A stretch of 64,000 bases of DNA from Amycolatopsis mongoliensis (GTDB taxonomy: Bacteria > Actinomycetota > Actinomycetes > Mycobacteriales > Pseudonocardiaceae). A model generated the notes under the pieces. The model was not told where the DNA came from and made no database searches. It saw nothing but the letters and a program-made list of their open reading frames with translations. This document shows, in pieces, positions 1 to 10,268 of the stretch (positions are counted from its first letter, which is position 1; every line of letters begins with the position of its first letter). Both the position numbers and the translations under genes were made by a program. The stretch covers positions 4,030,001 through 4,094,000 of the forward strand of contig NZ_CP127295.1 in the NCBI RefSeq assembly GCF_030285665.1, read 5' to 3'.

Positions 1-149
1 GTGGCGACCCCGGCGGTGGCGAGCAGGCCGGCTTTCGGGCCCCCGCGCATGCCGCAGCCGAGGATGAAGAGCATGTCCGGACCGGGGGTCACCATCGCGA
101 CGAAGGTCGTGAGGAGGAAGGCCAGGAGGAGGTGCGGGTCGACCGGCAT
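1..149 (-). CDS. LysE/RhtB-family exporter, N-terminal fragment
   Basis: Only the first 49 codons are inside the window; the gene runs off the left edge. The start is the ATG at 147-149. The peptide starts MPVDPHLLLAFLLTTF and then shows VTPGPDMLFIL, the hallmark first membrane segment of LysE/RhtB translocators (TPGP followed by a hydrophobic stretch). These inner-membrane proteins export amino acids or their derivatives. The substrate cannot be read from this fragment. Upstream, on the same strand, is the oxidoreductase ending at 310, but a strong inverted repeat lies between them, so co-transcription is unlikely. Confidence 0.8.
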   Translation of the reverse strand, partial: MPVDPHLLLAFLLTTFVAMVTPGPDMLFILGCGMRGGPKAGLLATAGVA

Positions 150-218
150 GGGCCGATCCTGACACGCGGGCCGCGCCGGGCGAACTTCTTTTTCGGTGAC
201 TCGGTGGCAGCGCCCCGG

Positions 219-305
219 AGCGCCCCAATGTGGCGTTCGGTGCGTCCCATGCACCCAATGTGGCGTTCGGTGCGTCCAGCGCACCCAACGCCACATTGGG
301 GCGCT
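219..305. repeat. Intergenic inverted and direct repeat (CCCAATGTGGCGTT family)
   Basis: The 19-base arm at 219-237 (containing CCCCAATGTGGCGTT) is exactly complementary to 287-305. Between them the unit CCCAATGTGGCGTTCGGTGC occurs twice in direct orientation (from 224 and from 254). The structure lies just downstream of the stop of the minus-strand oxidoreductase gene, so it can fold into a long hairpin and probably acts as its terminator. There is no U-tract. Confidence 0.75.
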
Positions 306-309
306 TGAG

Positions 310-1290
310 TCAGCCGCGCAGGGCCGCCGCGACTCGGCCGGCGTCCTCGATGCCCCGCTCCGGTGGCTCCTCCGGCAGCGGCAGCAGCACCACCGACCCG
401 CTCCCGGCTTCGTGGAGCGCACGCACCGCGGCCACGCACTCGTCCAGTTCCCCGCACACCGCGAGCCGCGACAGCCACGAAGGATCCAACCCGGCCGCCA
501 GCTCGTCCACAGTGGACGCAGAGTCGACCAGCTCCAGCAGCTCCGCGGCGAATGGCAAACCCTCGGCCTGCACGCGCGCACCGGGAGTCAACGACTCGGC
601 GACGGTCAATCGCGCCCGCGACGGATCGCCCAACGCCAGCCAGTTGTACGTCACCAAAGCGTGGTGAGGAGGCGCACCGTCGACAGAACGACCAGCAGCG
701 ATCCCGGACAGAGCCGTCCGCACGAACTCCGGTGGCGACGGCTCCGCCAGGATCGTCCCGTCCGCGGACGAACCCGCCACCGCCAGCGACTTCGGGCGGC
801 GGACCCCCGCGAGCACCGGGGGCACGACAGCCGGCGGGAACACCAGCTCCACCTCGTCCAGGTCGACGTGCCGGCCCGTCACCGAGACCCGGTCTCCCGC
901 CAGCAGGCGGCGGACCGCCACCAGCGTCTCCTCCAAAGCCGCCAGCGGCGAAGCCGGGTACGCGCCGATCTGGCGCATCCACGACGCCACCCCGTGGCCC
1001 AGCCCGCCGATCAGCCGGCCCGGGTGCAGTTCCGCCAGAGCCGCCAGCTCCATCGCCGCGATCGCGGGGTTGCGGGCGACCGCCGGCAGGACGCCGATGC
1101 CCACCTTGATCGTCGACGTCGCCGCCAGCGCCGTCGCCACCGTCGCGATCCCCGCCGCCCAGAAACAGTCCTCGACCAGCCAGACCTCGTCGAGACCCGC
1201 GGCCTCCGCCCGGCGGGCCAGCTCGACCAGCCGGGACGGCGGCTGCTCGCGGTTGATCCGGACGCCGACGGACGAGCTCGGTGCGTACAT
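310..1290 (-). CDS. LLM-class (luciferase-like) flavin/F420-dependent oxidoreductase
   Basis: A 326-residue protein of the bacterial luciferase-like monooxygenase family, a single TIM barrel that uses FMN or F420. Visible family features are the N-terminal VGVRI strand, the AAGLDEVWLVED segment (about residues 30-42), ARNPAIAAMELAALAEL and the GRLIGGLGHGV phosphate-binding turn near residue 100. The substrate is unknown; actinomycete relatives are mostly F420-dependent, which is inference here. The start at 1290 is favoured by GAGGAG eight bases upstream. It follows the GNAT gene by 11 bp on the same strand and is probably its operon partner. Confidence 0.85.
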   Translation of the reverse strand: MYAPSSSVGVRINREQPPSRLVELARRAEAAGLDEVWLVEDCFWAAGIATVATALAATSTIKVGIGVLPAVARNPAIAAMELAALAELHPGRLIGGLGHGVASWMRQIGAYPASPLAALEETLVAVRRLLAGDRVSVTGRHVDLDEVELVFPPAVVPPVLAGVRRPKSLAVAGSSADGTILAEPSPPEFVRTALSGIAAGRSVDGAPPHHALVTYNWLALGDPSRARLTVAESLTPGARVQAEGLPFAAELLELVDSASTVDELAAGLDPSWLSRLAVCGELDECVAAVRALHEAGSGSVVLLPLPEEPPERGIEDAGRVAAALRG

Positions 1291-1301
1291 GCGAAGGCTC
1301 C

Positions 1302-1820
1302 TCAGATCCGGGAGAACGCCGGCGCGTACTCGAACGCGCCCGCCTGCGTGGGTTTGTAGCCGGTGAGCGTGCGGGCCTGGAAGTTCTTGCTCCAGGCCGG
1401 ATCCGGCGCCGTGATCGAGAGCGTCGACGCCGTGACGAAGCCGAACCGCGCGTAGTACGCCGGGTTGCCGAGCAGGACGACCAGGCCGTACCCGAGCGCG
1501 TCCGCCGCGCCGAGCACCGCGTGCACCAGCGCCGATCCGACCCCGCTCGCCTGGTGCGCGGGCAGCACGCCGAGCGGCCCCAGCCCGACCGCCGAAGTCG
1601 TGTCCTCGCCGATCCGGGCCCGGCTGCAGCACACGTGCCCGACGACTTCGCCGCCGCGCACGGCCACCAGCGACAGCGCCTCGAGCAGGTCGCCATCCGC
1701 GCGCAGCTCGTCCACCAGCGGCGCCTCGATCGGGGTGACGCCCGGTTCGCGCCGGAACGCCTCGCTGTGGATCGCGTACACGGTGCTCCGGTCGGCGGGT
1801 GTCTCGCGGCGGATCAGCAT
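1302..1820 (-). CDS. GNAT-family N-acetyltransferase
   Basis: A 172-residue acetyltransferase. It begins MLIRRETPADRSTVYAIHSEAF, typical of the family that includes YhbS-like proteins, and has the acetyl-CoA-binding segment GLGPLGVLPAHQASGVGSAL (Q/R-x-x-G-x-G/A region) at about residues 85-104, followed by NPAYYARFGF near the C-terminus. The acceptor is unknown. The ATG at 1820 is preferred over a GTG nine bases upstream because AAGGTGG lies at a normal distance in front of it. It is divergent from the gene at 1910 and leads the downstream oxidoreductase gene. Confidence 0.85.
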   Translation of the reverse strand: MLIRRETPADRSTVYAIHSEAFRREPGVTPIEAPLVDELRADGDLLEALSLVAVRGGEVVGHVCCSRARIGEDTTSAVGLGPLGVLPAHQASGVGSALVHAVLGAADALGYGLVVLLGNPAYYARFGFVTASTLSITAPDPAWSKNFQARTLTGYKPTQAGAFEYAPAFSRI

Positions 1821-1909
1821 GGTCGCCACCTTGCCGCGAACCGGCCGCGGGCGAAAGCCGGTTTCGCGGCCGCCCCCTAGACTCGAATCGAACCGGACGA
1901 GGGGAAACG

Positions 1910-2962
1910 ATGGGGATTCGGGAACTGGTCGACCGCGTCGTCAAGCGGGACGCCGAAGGCATCGTGGCCGTGCAGGTGCCGTCCGCCGACGTCGGCGCCG
2001 GGCCACCGCCGGAGTTCGCTCCCGGCCAGGTCTACCTCGAAGTCCGGCTCCGGCAGATGTGGCTGACCCGCGCCCGCGAGCTGTGGCGCGAGTACCTGCC
2101 CTTCGGGACGATCGTCACCGAGTTCGTCCACAAGGGGAACACCGTCGCGGTGCCCACGGTGCTCAGCAGCGCCGAGCTGGCCCGCCGGTTCCAGGTCACC
2201 GGCGCCGACGACGCGGTCGAGATCGCCAACGTCCGGGTCGCCGGGCCCGTCCCGTACGAAGGTGACGAGGTCAGCCTGCTGGTCGCGCTGTTCCGGGCCA
2301 AGACCACCGACTGGATCGCGCGCTCGCTGAAGGTCGTCGAAGACGTCACTTCGGCGGTCGGCTTCGGCGGGCTGGCCGGTGCCGTGCCGCTGGCGTCGTC
2401 GCTGATCCGCGGCATCGAGTCGTTCCTCGAATCCCCGGACGTCGAACTCCGCGTCGGCGCCTACCGGTCGTGGCAGAAGGGCTTCGAACCGCTGAACTAC
2501 TGCGTGATGCGCCGGCCGCGCACCACGGCGTCGGAGGCGGAGCTGGCGTCCCTGCGCGTCGCCGACGGGCGGCTGCACCGGCTGCTCGACGACGGCGTCA
2601 CCCTGGTGCCCTACACCGAGCACGATTTCATCCTGGTCAGCGTCGAAGCGAAGACCGAGCGCGACGACTACCGCAAGCTCGCCTTCTACCCGCTGTGGGA
2701 GCGGACGAAGGAGCAGGTGATCGCGGGCGAGCTCGGCGCCGCCCAGCGAGCCTGGCGCAAGACCGCCGGGGCGATCTTCACCGACGACCTGACGCGGCCG
2801 CAGCAGGAGATCCTCTTCGCCGAGTACCAGCGGCTGTACGGCGAGCTGGTCGAGCGCTTCTCGGACCTGGAGCTGGCGGAATACCGCGGCACGACGACCG
2901 AGCCCGCGGCGGCGCCCATCGTCGACGACCCGCTCGCCATCCTCCGGGCGGCCGGCGCGTGA
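1910..2962 (+). CDS. Conserved protein of unknown function paired with a CHAT protein
   Basis: A 350-residue soluble protein that I do not recognise. It has no signal peptide. A glycine/alanine-rich stretch near residues 143-168 (SAVGFGGLAGAVPLASSLI) is the only markedly hydrophobic part and could be amphipathic. The rest is mixed, ending in an acidic tail (VDDPLAILRAAGA). The start is well supported by GAGGGG seven bases upstream. Its stop overlaps the GTG start of the CHAT-domain gene by four bases, so the two are translationally coupled. By analogy with other CHAT gene pairs it could be a substrate, partner or effector of that protease, but this is inference from position only. Confidence 0.75.
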   Translation: MGIRELVDRVVKRDAEGIVAVQVPSADVGAGPPPEFAPGQVYLEVRLRQMWLTRARELWREYLPFGTIVTEFVHKGNTVAVPTVLSSAELARRFQVTGADDAVEIANVRVAGPVPYEGDEVSLLVALFRAKTTDWIARSLKVVEDVTSAVGFGGLAGAVPLASSLIRGIESFLESPDVELRVGAYRSWQKGFEPLNYCVMRRPRTTASEAELASLRVADGRLHRLLDDGVTLVPYTEHDFILVSVEAKTERDDYRKLAFYPLWERTKEQVIAGELGAAQRAWRKTAGAIFTDDLTRPQQEILFAEYQRLYGELVERFSDLELAEYRGTTTEPAAAPIVDDPLAILRAAGA

Positions 2963-5900
2963 CCGGTCCGACGGAAGCGGACCTGCAGCTGCTGGCCCTG
3001 ATCCAGCACGTTCACGGGCTCCTGGGCCAGGGGCGGCACCAGGACGCCTACGGGGCCCTGATGAGCGGGCTCGACCTCGCGGAGGCCGAGTCCACCGACC
3101 GGCTGACCGTGTTCGCGTTCTACCGGCTGCTCGGCCAGGCCGCGCGGCAGGCCCGGCAGTTCGACGACGCCCGGAAGGCGTACGCACTCGCCTTCGGGAT
3201 CGCCCGGGAGCTCGAGGACCTCAACGCGGTCAGCGCCGCGCTCGAAGGGCTCGGGCTGGTGGAGCTGGCCGACGAGCGGCTGCCCGAAGCGGACGAGTAC
3301 CTGGCCGAAGCCGTCAAGGCGGCTCAGGCGTCCGGGGAGGCCGATGGCTATCGCGCCGCTCTGCAGAACCACGCGATGGTGCTGTCCCGGCGCGGGGACC
3401 CGCGGGCGGTCGAGCGGTACGAGGAGGCGCTGGCCGTCCCGGGACAGTCGGCGGCGCTGCGGGCCATCACCACCGACAACCTCGCCGACGAGCTGCACCG
3501 GCAGGGCCGCTTCGCCGAGTCGATCGCGAAGACGCGCGAAGCCGCGGCGATGTTCCGCGAAGCCGGCGCGGGTTACGACGAGTTCGTGGCCCTGCACAAC
3601 CTCGCCCTGCGCGCCCGCAAGGCCGACGCCGAAGCCGCGACGCAGGCCTTCGTCGACGCCCACGACCTGATCCACCGGTTGCACGCCGACGTCGACGTCG
3701 AGCGCTACACGACCGGGCACGAGCAGATGGTGCGCCGGATCGAGCAGCGGACCGCGGAGAAGTTCGCCGCGGAGCATTCCGACGGCGAAACGACGCTCGA
3801 GATCGGGCTCTTCGCGAAGACTGCTTCGGACGCCACCGACGAGGGGGAACGGCTGCTGGGCCGGCACCGGTACGCCGACGCCGAGCGCCTTCTCCGGCAG
3901 GCCGAGGCGGCGTGGGACCACCTCGGCGCCGTCCACTGCCTGCCGCGCGTCTGGAACGGCCTCGGCTACCTGTACATGGAGACCGGCGACCACGAAGCCG
4001 CGTGGCAGTACCTGGAACGCGCGAAGCAGTACGCGAACCAGCTCGGCGACGCCCGGCGCGAGCTGATCGCGCTGGTCAACCAGTGCAGCCTCAGCCGGCG
4101 GTTCGAGGGCATCCCGCAGCAGCAGGCTCTCGAGCTCCTGGCGCGGGCCCGCGGTCTGCAGGCGTTCGTCCGCGACCGGCAGGCCGAGCGGCTGACCGGC
4201 GTCGAGCTGACGGAGCCGCAGCGCGAAGAGCTCGCGAGTATCGCCGACGGTGGTGTCCTCGACGGCATCGCTGCCGGGCTCGCGGCCGAACACGGCGCCG
4301 CCGAGCTGGAGGAGCGGTACCTGCGGCGGTTCGTGGCCGCCGGTCAGCGGTCGGCCGACGACATGCCGGGACGGTTCGCGAGCCGGCGCGCGCGGCTCAT
4401 GCACTTCCTGTTCCGGCAGGGGAGGACCGACGAAGCCGCCGAGATCGCCACGCAGCTCGAAGCGGCGCTCGCGGTCACCCCCGACGTCGCGCTGGAGTTC
4501 GTCGTCAACACCGTGCTCGGCGGGCTCGCCGTCGAGGACGGGCGGTGGACCGAGGAGACGCTGCAGCGGCTGGAACGGGCCTGCGCCGCCCATTCGGAGC
4601 TGCGGCGGAGCGCGGTCGACGTCGGGGAGGCCGCCCGGTTCGGCGTGTACGTCGAGCCGCCGTACCGGGAGGCCGTCGAGGTCGCGATCGACCTCGGGCA
4701 CGCCGAGCGGGCGTTCGAGCTGGTGCAGGCCGCGAAGTCCCGCGCCCTGCTCGACGCCGTGCGCGACCGGCCGCCGGTCGTGGACGATCCGCTGGCGGCG
4801 GAGGAAGAGCAGCTGTGGCAGCGGCTCGTGGGGCTGCGCACTCGCTCGGTCGGCGAGGAGCTCTCGCCGCGCGAGCGCGTCACCCGGCTGCTCGCCGTCG
4901 ACAAGGAGATCGAAGAGGTCCGCGGCCGGCTCGAGGACGTCTGGGATCAGCTCCCGCCCGATGTCCGATTGCACCGGATGGCGACGCCGTCCACCGGGCC
5001 GGACGTGCGCGCGCTGCTCTCGCTGCGCGGGGAACGGACGCTGCTCGAGTTCTTCACCGGCGACAAAGGCATCTACGTCTTCACGGTCGCCGCCGGGGAA
5101 ATCGGGGTCCGGCTGGTCGTCCCGGCGGACGATCCCGACCTCGCCGAGTTCGGGCGGCTGCTGAACGACGACGATCCGCGCGGCCTCGACCGCCTGCTCG
5201 CCCAGCCGGTGTACCAGCGGCTGGCGCGGCTCGTCGGGGAGGTCCGCACCGATGTGTACGTCGCGCCGCACGGCGTGCTCCACCTGGCGTCGCTGCACCT
5301 CGTGCCCCGCGAGGACGGGGGTATCGAGCCGCGGCCCGGGACGTTCGTGGTGCCCAGCGCATCCCTGCTGCGCGCGGTGCACAGCGGCTCGTGGGCGCGA
5401 CGGTCGACGCTGGTCATCGGCGGTGACCCGCTCGGTGACCTGCCGTTCGCGCGGGCGGAGGCGGCCGGTGTCGCGGCCCGGCTGGGCGGTGAGGCGCGCC
5501 ACGGCGGCGACCTGACGTTCGACTGGCTCGCCGGCGCCCTCGACGGCACCGCGCGCCTGGTGCACCTGGCCTGCCACGCCGTGTTCGACGAAGCCCGCCC
5601 CGAACGTTCGGGCCTGCTGCTCGCGCATCCGGAAGGCGGGCCGGACCGGGTGACGCTGTCCCGGCTGGCCTCGCTGGACTGGTCGGGCGCGCTCGTCGTG
5701 CTCGGCTCCTGCCAGAGCGGGAAGCACCGGGTCCGGACCGGCGACGAGCTGACCGGTATCGCGAGCACCCTGCTCGCCGCGGGAGCGACGGCGCTGGTCA
5801 GCACGTTCCGCCCGGTCCCGGACCTCGCGACGGCGTTGCTGATGCTCTGGTTCCACGACCGGCTCGGCGCGGACGGCGACGGGTCGCTCGAGGCGGTGAG

Positions 5901-6219
5901 CACGGCCCTGACCGACGCCCAGCGTCGCGTCGCCGCGGCCAGTGCCCGGGAGGTGCTGGCCTGGGTCGTCGACCGGGTGGCCGCCGGGGAGCTGGACCTG
6001 GCGCTGGCCTACACACTGCTTTCGGTGGCGCACCGGGCGGCGGGGAACGTCGAGGAGTTCGCCGCCTGCCGGTACCGGCGTCAGCAGCTCCGGGAGGGTT
6101 CGGTGGAAGAAGCGCTGGCGGACGTGGCCCGCCAGCGCGCGGTCGGGCCGGGGTACGGCGAGCGGCCCTTCCGCGCGGCGGTGAACTGGGCGCCGTTCTC
6201 GATCACCTCGGGCGGGTGA
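2959..6219 (+). CDS. TPR-repeat protein with C-terminal CHAT (caspase-like) peptidase domain
   Basis: A 1086-residue cytoplasmic protein. Roughly residues 1-500 are helical TPR-type repeats (for example ARKAYALAFGIARELEDLNA, GYLYMETGDHEAAWQYLERA). The C-terminal part, about 690-1000, is a CHAT domain: YVAPHGVLHLASLHLVP, then catalytic His873 in VHLACHAVFD and catalytic Cys918 in VLGSCQSGKH, so the dyad is intact. CHAT proteins are separase/caspase relatives that cleave partner proteins, sometimes in cell-death or defence pathways. An extra tail of about 80 residues follows. The start overlaps the upstream gene (GTGA). The natural substrate is unknown; the upstream partner is the first candidate. 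Confidence 0.9.
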   Translation: MTGPTEADLQLLALIQHVHGLLGQGRHQDAYGALMSGLDLAEAESTDRLTVFAFYRLLGQAARQARQFDDARKAYALAFGIARELEDLNAVSAALEGLGLVELADERLPEADEYLAEAVKAAQASGEADGYRAALQNHAMVLSRRGDPRAVERYEEALAVPGQSAALRAITTDNLADELHRQGRFAESIAKTREAAAMFREAGAGYDEFVALHNLALRARKADAEAATQAFVDAHDLIHRLHADVDVERYTTGHEQMVRRIEQRTAEKFAAEHSDGETTLEIGLFAKTASDATDEGERLLGRHRYADAERLLRQAEAAWDHLGAVHCLPRVWNGLGYLYMETGDHEAAWQYLERAKQYANQLGDARRELIALVNQCSLSRRFEGIPQQQALELLARARGLQAFVRDRQAERLTGVELTEPQREELASIADGGVLDGIAAGLAAEHGAAELEERYLRRFVAAGQRSADDMPGRFASRRARLMHFLFRQGRTDEAAEIATQLEAALAVTPDVALEFVVNTVLGGLAVEDGRWTEETLQRLERACAAHSELRRSAVDVGEAARFGVYVEPPYREAVEVAIDLGHAERAFELVQAAKSRALLDAVRDRPPVVDDPLAAEEEQLWQRLVGLRTRSVGEELSPRERVTRLLAVDKEIEEVRGRLEDVWDQLPPDVRLHRMATPSTGPDVRALLSLRGERTLLEFFTGDKGIYVFTVAAGEIGVRLVVPADDPDLAEFGRLLNDDDPRGLDRLLAQPVYQRLARLVGEVRTDVYVAPHGVLHLASLHLVPREDGGIEPRPGTFVVPSASLLRAVHSGSWARRSTLVIGGDPLGDLPFARAEAAGVAARLGGEARHGGDLTFDWLAGALDGTARLVHLACHAVFDEARPERSGLLLAHPEGGPDRVTLSRLASLDWSGALVVLGSCQSGKHRVRTGDELTGIASTLLAAGATALVSTFRPVPDLATALLMLWFHDRLGADGDGSLEAVSTALTDAQRRVAAASAREVLAWVVDRVAAGELDLALAYTLLSVAHRAAGNVEEFAACRYRRQQLREGSVEEALADVARQRAVGPGYGERPFRAAVNWAPFSITSGG

Positions 6220-6236
6220 CTCCCCTCCCCGAAAAG

Positions 6237-6287
6237 CCGTGAAGGCCTCCTTACCGGCCATAAGAGCCGATAAGGAGGCCTTCACGG
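6237..6287. terminator. Dispersed 51-bp palindrome, copy 1
   Basis: Two 22-base arms (one mismatch) around a 7-base loop, with the core GAAGGCCTCCTTA. It separates the convergent CHAT and kgd genes. It belongs to a family seen six times in this window, always just after a stop codon, so it probably terminates transcription from both sides. Confidence 0.8.
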
Positions 6288-6299
6288 ACCATCAAGCGC

Positions 6300-9200
6300 T
6301 CAGTCGAACGCCTTCGAGATCAGCGCCTTCTGCTCCACCTCGTGCACCTTCGACGAGCCGGCCGACGGCGCCGCCATCGGGCGCCGCGAGACGACCTGCA
6401 GGCCCGAGAGCAGCTCCGGGAACTTCCGGGGCAGGTTCAGGCCGAAGAACGGCCACGCACCCTGGTTCTCCGGCTCCTCCTGGACCCACGCGACCTCCGT
6501 CGCGTTCGTGTACCGCTCCAGGGCCGCCGCCAGCTTCTTCTTCGGCAGCGGGTAGTACTGCTCGATCCGCACGATCGCGACGTCGTGCGCCTCGCGCTTG
6601 GTCCGCTCCGCGACCAGCTCCCAGTACAGCTTCCCGGAGGTCAGCAGCACCTTGCGGATCTGCGCCGGGTCCGGTGTCACGTCGTCGATGACGGACATGA
6701 ACCGGCTCTGGCCGGTGAAGTCCTCGGTCGGTGACGTCGCGGCCTTGTTGCGCAGCATCGACTTCGGCGTGAAGACGACCAGCGGGCGCTGGATGCCGTC
6801 GAGGGCGTGCCGGCGCAGCAGGTGGAAGTAGTTCGCCGGGGTGGACGGCACCGCCACCGTCATCGAGCCCTCCGCGCACAGCGAGAGGAACCGCTCGATG
6901 CGGCCGGACGTGTGGTCCGGGCCCTGGCCCTCGTGGCCGTGCGGCAGCAGCAGCACGACGTCCGAGCGCTGGCCCCACTTGGCCTCGCCCGAGGAGATGT
7001 ACTCGTCGATGACGGTCTGCGCGCCGTTGACGAAGTCACCGAACTGCGCTTCCCACATGACCAGCGACTCGGGGTTGGCCACGGAGTAGCCGTACTCGAA
7101 GCCGACAGCCGCGTACTCCGACAGCGCCGAGTCGTAGATCATCACGCGGCCCTGGCCGTCGGCCAGGTTCTGCAGCGGCGAGTACTCCTGGCCGGTCTTG
7201 CGGTCGATGAACACCGAGTGCCGCTGGGTGAACGTGCCGCGGCGGGAGTCCTGGCCCGACAGCCGCACCAGGCGGCCCTCCATGGCCAGCGACCCGAACG
7301 CGAGCAGCTCGCCGAACGCCCAGTCGATGTCGCCTTCGCGGGACATCTTGTGGCGGCGCTCCATGACCGGCTTGACGCGCGGGTGCGGCGTGAAGCCCTC
7401 CGGCACGTTCACGAACGCGTCGCCGATGTGCTCCAGCGTCTCGCTGGTGATCGCCGTCGCGACCTTGGCCGGCACCTGCTGCTCCTCCTCGACCGAGGGG
7501 CTCGCCTTCGCCGGGTGCTTCTCCAGCTCCCGGACCTCGTTGAAGACGTGCTCCAGCTGGCTCGAGAAGTCGCGCAACGCGGCTTCGGCCTCTTCGACGG
7601 AGATGTCCCCGCGGCCGATCAGCGACTCGGTGTAGGTCTTCCGCACCGAACGCTTCGTGTCGATGATGTCGTACATCGCCGGCTGCGTCATCGAGGGGTC
7701 GTCGCCCTCGTTGTGGCCGCGGCGGCGGTAGCAGATCAGGTCGATGACGACGTCCTTGTGGAACGCCTGCCGGTACTCGACGGCCAGCTTGGCCACCCAG
7801 TGCGCGGCCTCCGGGTCGTCACCGTTCACGTGGAAGATCGGCGAGCCGATCATCTTCGCGACGTCGGTGGCGTACTGGCTGGACCGCGAGTGCTCCGGCG
7901 CGGTCGTGAAGCCGACCTGGTTGTTGACGATCACGTGCACGGTGCCGCCGGTGCGGTACCCGCGCAGCAGCGACAGGTTCAGCGTCTCGGCGACGACGCC
8001 CTGGCCCGCGAAGGCCGCGTCGCCGTGCATCAGGACCGGCAGCACGGTGTAGCCCTCGCCGCCCTTGTCCAGGAGGTCCTGCTTCGCGCGGACGATGCCC
8101 TCGAGCACCGGGTCGACGGTCTCCAGGTGCGACGGGTTCGCCGTCAGCGACACCTTCGTCTCGCCGTCGCCGAACATGCGGAAGTACTTGCCTTCGGCGC
8201 CGAGGTGGTACTTCACGTCACCGGAGCCGTGCGCCTGTCCCGGGTCGAGGTTGCCCTCGAACTCCTGGAAGATCTGGCTGATCGGCTTGCCGACGATGTT
8301 GGCCAGGACGTTCAGCCGGCCGCGGTGCGGCATGCCGATGACGACCTCGTCGAGCTCGTGCTCGGCGGCCTTGTCCAGCAGCGTGTCGAGCAGCGGGATC
8401 GCCGTCTCGCCGCCTTCGAGCGAGAACCGCTTCTGGCCGACGTACTTGGTCTGCAGGAACGTCTCGAACGCCTCGGCGGCGTTCAGCTTCGAAAGCACGT
8501 ACTTCTGGACCGCGGGGTCCGGCTTCTCGTGCGGGATCTCGACGCGCTCCTGGATCCAGCGGCGCTCCTCGGGGTCGAGGATGTGGGTGTACTCGATGCC
8601 GACCGTGCGGCAGTACGAGTTGCGCAGGACGCCCAGGATGTCGCGCAGCTTCATCCGCTCCTGGCCGGCGAAGCCGCCGACCGGGAACTCGCGGTCGAGG
8701 TCCCAGAGCGTCAGGCCGTGGGACAGGACGTCCAGGTCCGCGTGGCTGCGCTGGCGGTAGTTCAGCGGGTCGGTGTCGGCCATCAGGTGGCCGCGCATCC
8801 GGAACGCGTCGATCAGCTCGATCACGCGGGCGGTCTTGTCGACCGGGCCCTCGGGGATGTCGGCGACCCAGCGGATCGGCTCGTACGGCAGGCGCAGGCT
8901 GGTGAAGACGTCGTCGTAGAAGCCGTCTTCGCCGAGCAGCAGCTGGTGGATGCGCTTGAGGAACTCGCCGGACTCCGCGCCCTGGATGATGCGGTGGTCG
9001 TAGGTCGAGGTCAGCGTCATGATCTTGCTGATGCCGAGGTCGACCAGCGTCTTCTCGCTGGTTCCCTCGAACGCCGCCGGGTACTGCATGGCGCCGACGC
9101 CGATGATGGCGCCCTGGCCGGCCTGCAGGCGCGGCACCGAGTGGTTCGTGCCGATGCCGCCCGGGTTGGTCAGCGAGATGGTGGTGCCGGAGAAGTCGTC

Positions 9201-10010
9201 CGCGGTGAGCTTGTTGTTGCGGGCCTTCTTGACGATCTCCTCGTAGGCCTGCCAGAACTGCAGGAACGTCATGTCCTCGCAGCCCTTGATCGAGGCCACG
9301 ACGAGCGTGCGGGAGCCGTCCTTGCCCTTCATGTCGATCGCGAGCCCGAAGTTGACGTGCTCCGGCGTGACCGCGAACGGCTTCCCGTCGATCAGCTGGT
9401 AGTGCCGGTTCATGTTCGGGTAGTTCTTCAGCGCCCGCACCATGGCGTAGCCGATGAGGTGCGTGAAGGAGATCTTGCCGCCGCGGGTGCGCTTGAGGTG
9501 GTTGTTGATGACGATGCGGTTGTCCGCCATCAGCTTGGCCGGGACCGCACGCACGCTGGTCGCGGTGGGGACGCTCAGCGAGGCGTCCATGTTCTTCGCG
9601 ATGGCGGCCGCGGCACCGCGCAGCTGCTTCGACTCCGGCTCTTCCTTCTTCGCGTCGGCCTTCGGCTCGGCCTTGGCGGCGGCCGGCTGCGGCGCTGCCT
9701 TCTGCGCCGGCTTCGGGTCCGCCTTCGCGGGGGCCGGCTTGGTGGCCGCCTGCTTGGCCGCCGACTCCGCGTTCCGCACGGCCCCGGCCGACGGCTGGGA
9801 CGCCTGGCCGTTGGTGGCGGTCTTGGCGTCGGCCTGCTGCTGCCGGGCGTTGTCCGCCTTGGCCTGCGCGTTCTGCGTCGGCTTGAAGTCCGCGAAGAAG
9901 TCGTGCCATGCGGCATCGACTGAAGAAGGGTCGGCGAGGAACTGGTCGTACATCTCTTCGACCAGCCACTCGTTGGGGCCGAACTGTGACGCAGGGCTGC
10001 TGCTGGACAC
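6300..10010 (-). CDS. kgd: Multifunctional 2-oxoglutarate dehydrogenase E1/E2 (Kgd)
   Basis: A 1236-residue fused enzyme of the actinobacterial TCA cycle. It starts [20 protein letters not shown] (E1-type N-terminal arm), followed by an Ala/Lys/Pro-rich linker (about 45-125), a succinyltransferase-type E2 core (about 130-365) with the catalytic [14 protein letters not shown] motif, and the thiamine diphosphate E1 region with [13 protein letters not shown] and [16 protein letters not shown]. There is no lipoyl domain, as expected: the lipoate is supplied by the separate E2 of the pyruvate complex. It decarboxylates 2-oxoglutarate and transfers the succinyl group to CoA. The start codon is GTG. 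It is monocistronic and convergent with the CHAT gene. Confidence 0.97.
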   Translation of the reverse strand: MSSSSPASQFGPNEWLVEEMYDQFLADPSSVDAAWHDFFADFKPTQNAQAKADNARQQQADAKTATNGQASQPSAGAVRNAESAAKQAATKPAPAKADPKPAQKAAPQPAAAKAEPKADAKKEEPESKQLRGAAAAIAKNMDASLSVPTATSVRAVPAKLMADNRIVINNHLKRTRGGKISFTHLIGYAMVRALKNYPNMNRHYQLIDGKPFAVTPEHVNFGLAIDMKGKDGSRTLVVASIKGCEDMTFLQFWQAYEEIVKKARNNKLTADDFSGTTISLTNPGGIGTNHSVPRLQAGQGAIIGVGAMQYPAAFEGTSEKTLVDLGISKIMTLTSTYDHRIIQGAESGEFLKRIHQLLLGEDGFYDDVFTSLRLPYEPIRWVADIPEGPVDKTARVIELIDAFRMRGHLMADTDPLNYRQRSHADLDVLSHGLTLWDLDREFPVGGFAGQERMKLRDILGVLRNSYCRTVGIEYTHILDPEERRWIQERVEIPHEKPDPAVQKYVLSKLNAAEAFETFLQTKYVGQKRFSLEGGETAIPLLDTLLDKAAEHELDEVVIGMPHRGRLNVLANIVGKPISQIFQEFEGNLDPGQAHGSGDVKYHLGAEGKYFRMFGDGETKVSLTANPSHLETVDPVLEGIVRAKQDLLDKGGEGYTVLPVLMHGDAAFAGQGVVAETLNLSLLRGYRTGGTVHVIVNNQVGFTTAPEHSRSSQYATDVAKMIGSPIFHVNGDDPEAAHWVAKLAVEYRQAFHKDVVIDLICYRRRGHNEGDDPSMTQPAMYDIIDTKRSVRKTYTESLIGRGDISVEEAEAALRDFSSQLEHVFNEVRELEKHPAKASPSVEEEQQVPAKVATAITSETLEHIGDAFVNVPEGFTPHPRVKPVMERRHKMSREGDIDWAFGELLAFGSLAMEGRLVRLSGQDSRRGTFTQRHSVFIDRKTGQEYSPLQNLADGQGRVMIYDSALSEYAAVGFEYGYSVANPESLVMWEAQFGDFVNGAQTVIDEYISSGEAKWGQRSDVVLLLPHGHEGQGPDHTSGRIERFLSLCAEGSMTVAVPSTPANYFHLLRRHALDGIQRPLVVFTPKSMLRNKAATSPTEDFTGQSRFMSVIDDVTPDPAQIRKVLLTSGKLYWELVAERTKREAHDVAIVRIEQYYPLPKKKLAAALERYTNATEVAWVQEEPENQGAWPFFGLNLPRKFPELLSGLQVVSRRPMAAPSAGSSKVHEVEQKALISKAFD

Positions 10011-10268
10011 GGCTGGGGCTCGCCTCTATCCGTCTCGATCTCGATCATGAATCCGCTGATGCGCCTACCAGGCTAACCCCCTCGATGACCGCGTTGTGAT
10101 GGAACCGGCCTGTGTGAGGCGTGGCGCACTAGGGGATCGGTCACTGACTCGATCAAGATGTGCTAAGGGAACCTTAAGCGCTGTACCCGGTACAGGGTTC
10201 CTGGCCTCTTCCGCCGGGGTTCGCCCGGCCGCCCGCGGCCGTTCACCGCCGCCGGGTCCACTGGGGGG

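Noticed and set aside
224..277. Two direct repeats as a CRISPR array
   Set aside because: Only two copies with a six-base gap and an inverted third copy; no cas genes.
2686..6285. Very long open frame antisense to the CHAT gene
   Set aside because: High-GC shadow: composition rich in Arg/Asp/Val/Gly, no recognisable domain, while the plus strand has clear TPR and CHAT motifs.
6807..9923. 1038-codon plus-strand frame across kgd
   Set aside because: Shadow of kgd on the other strand; no motif and low-complexity Val/Arg/Asp composition.
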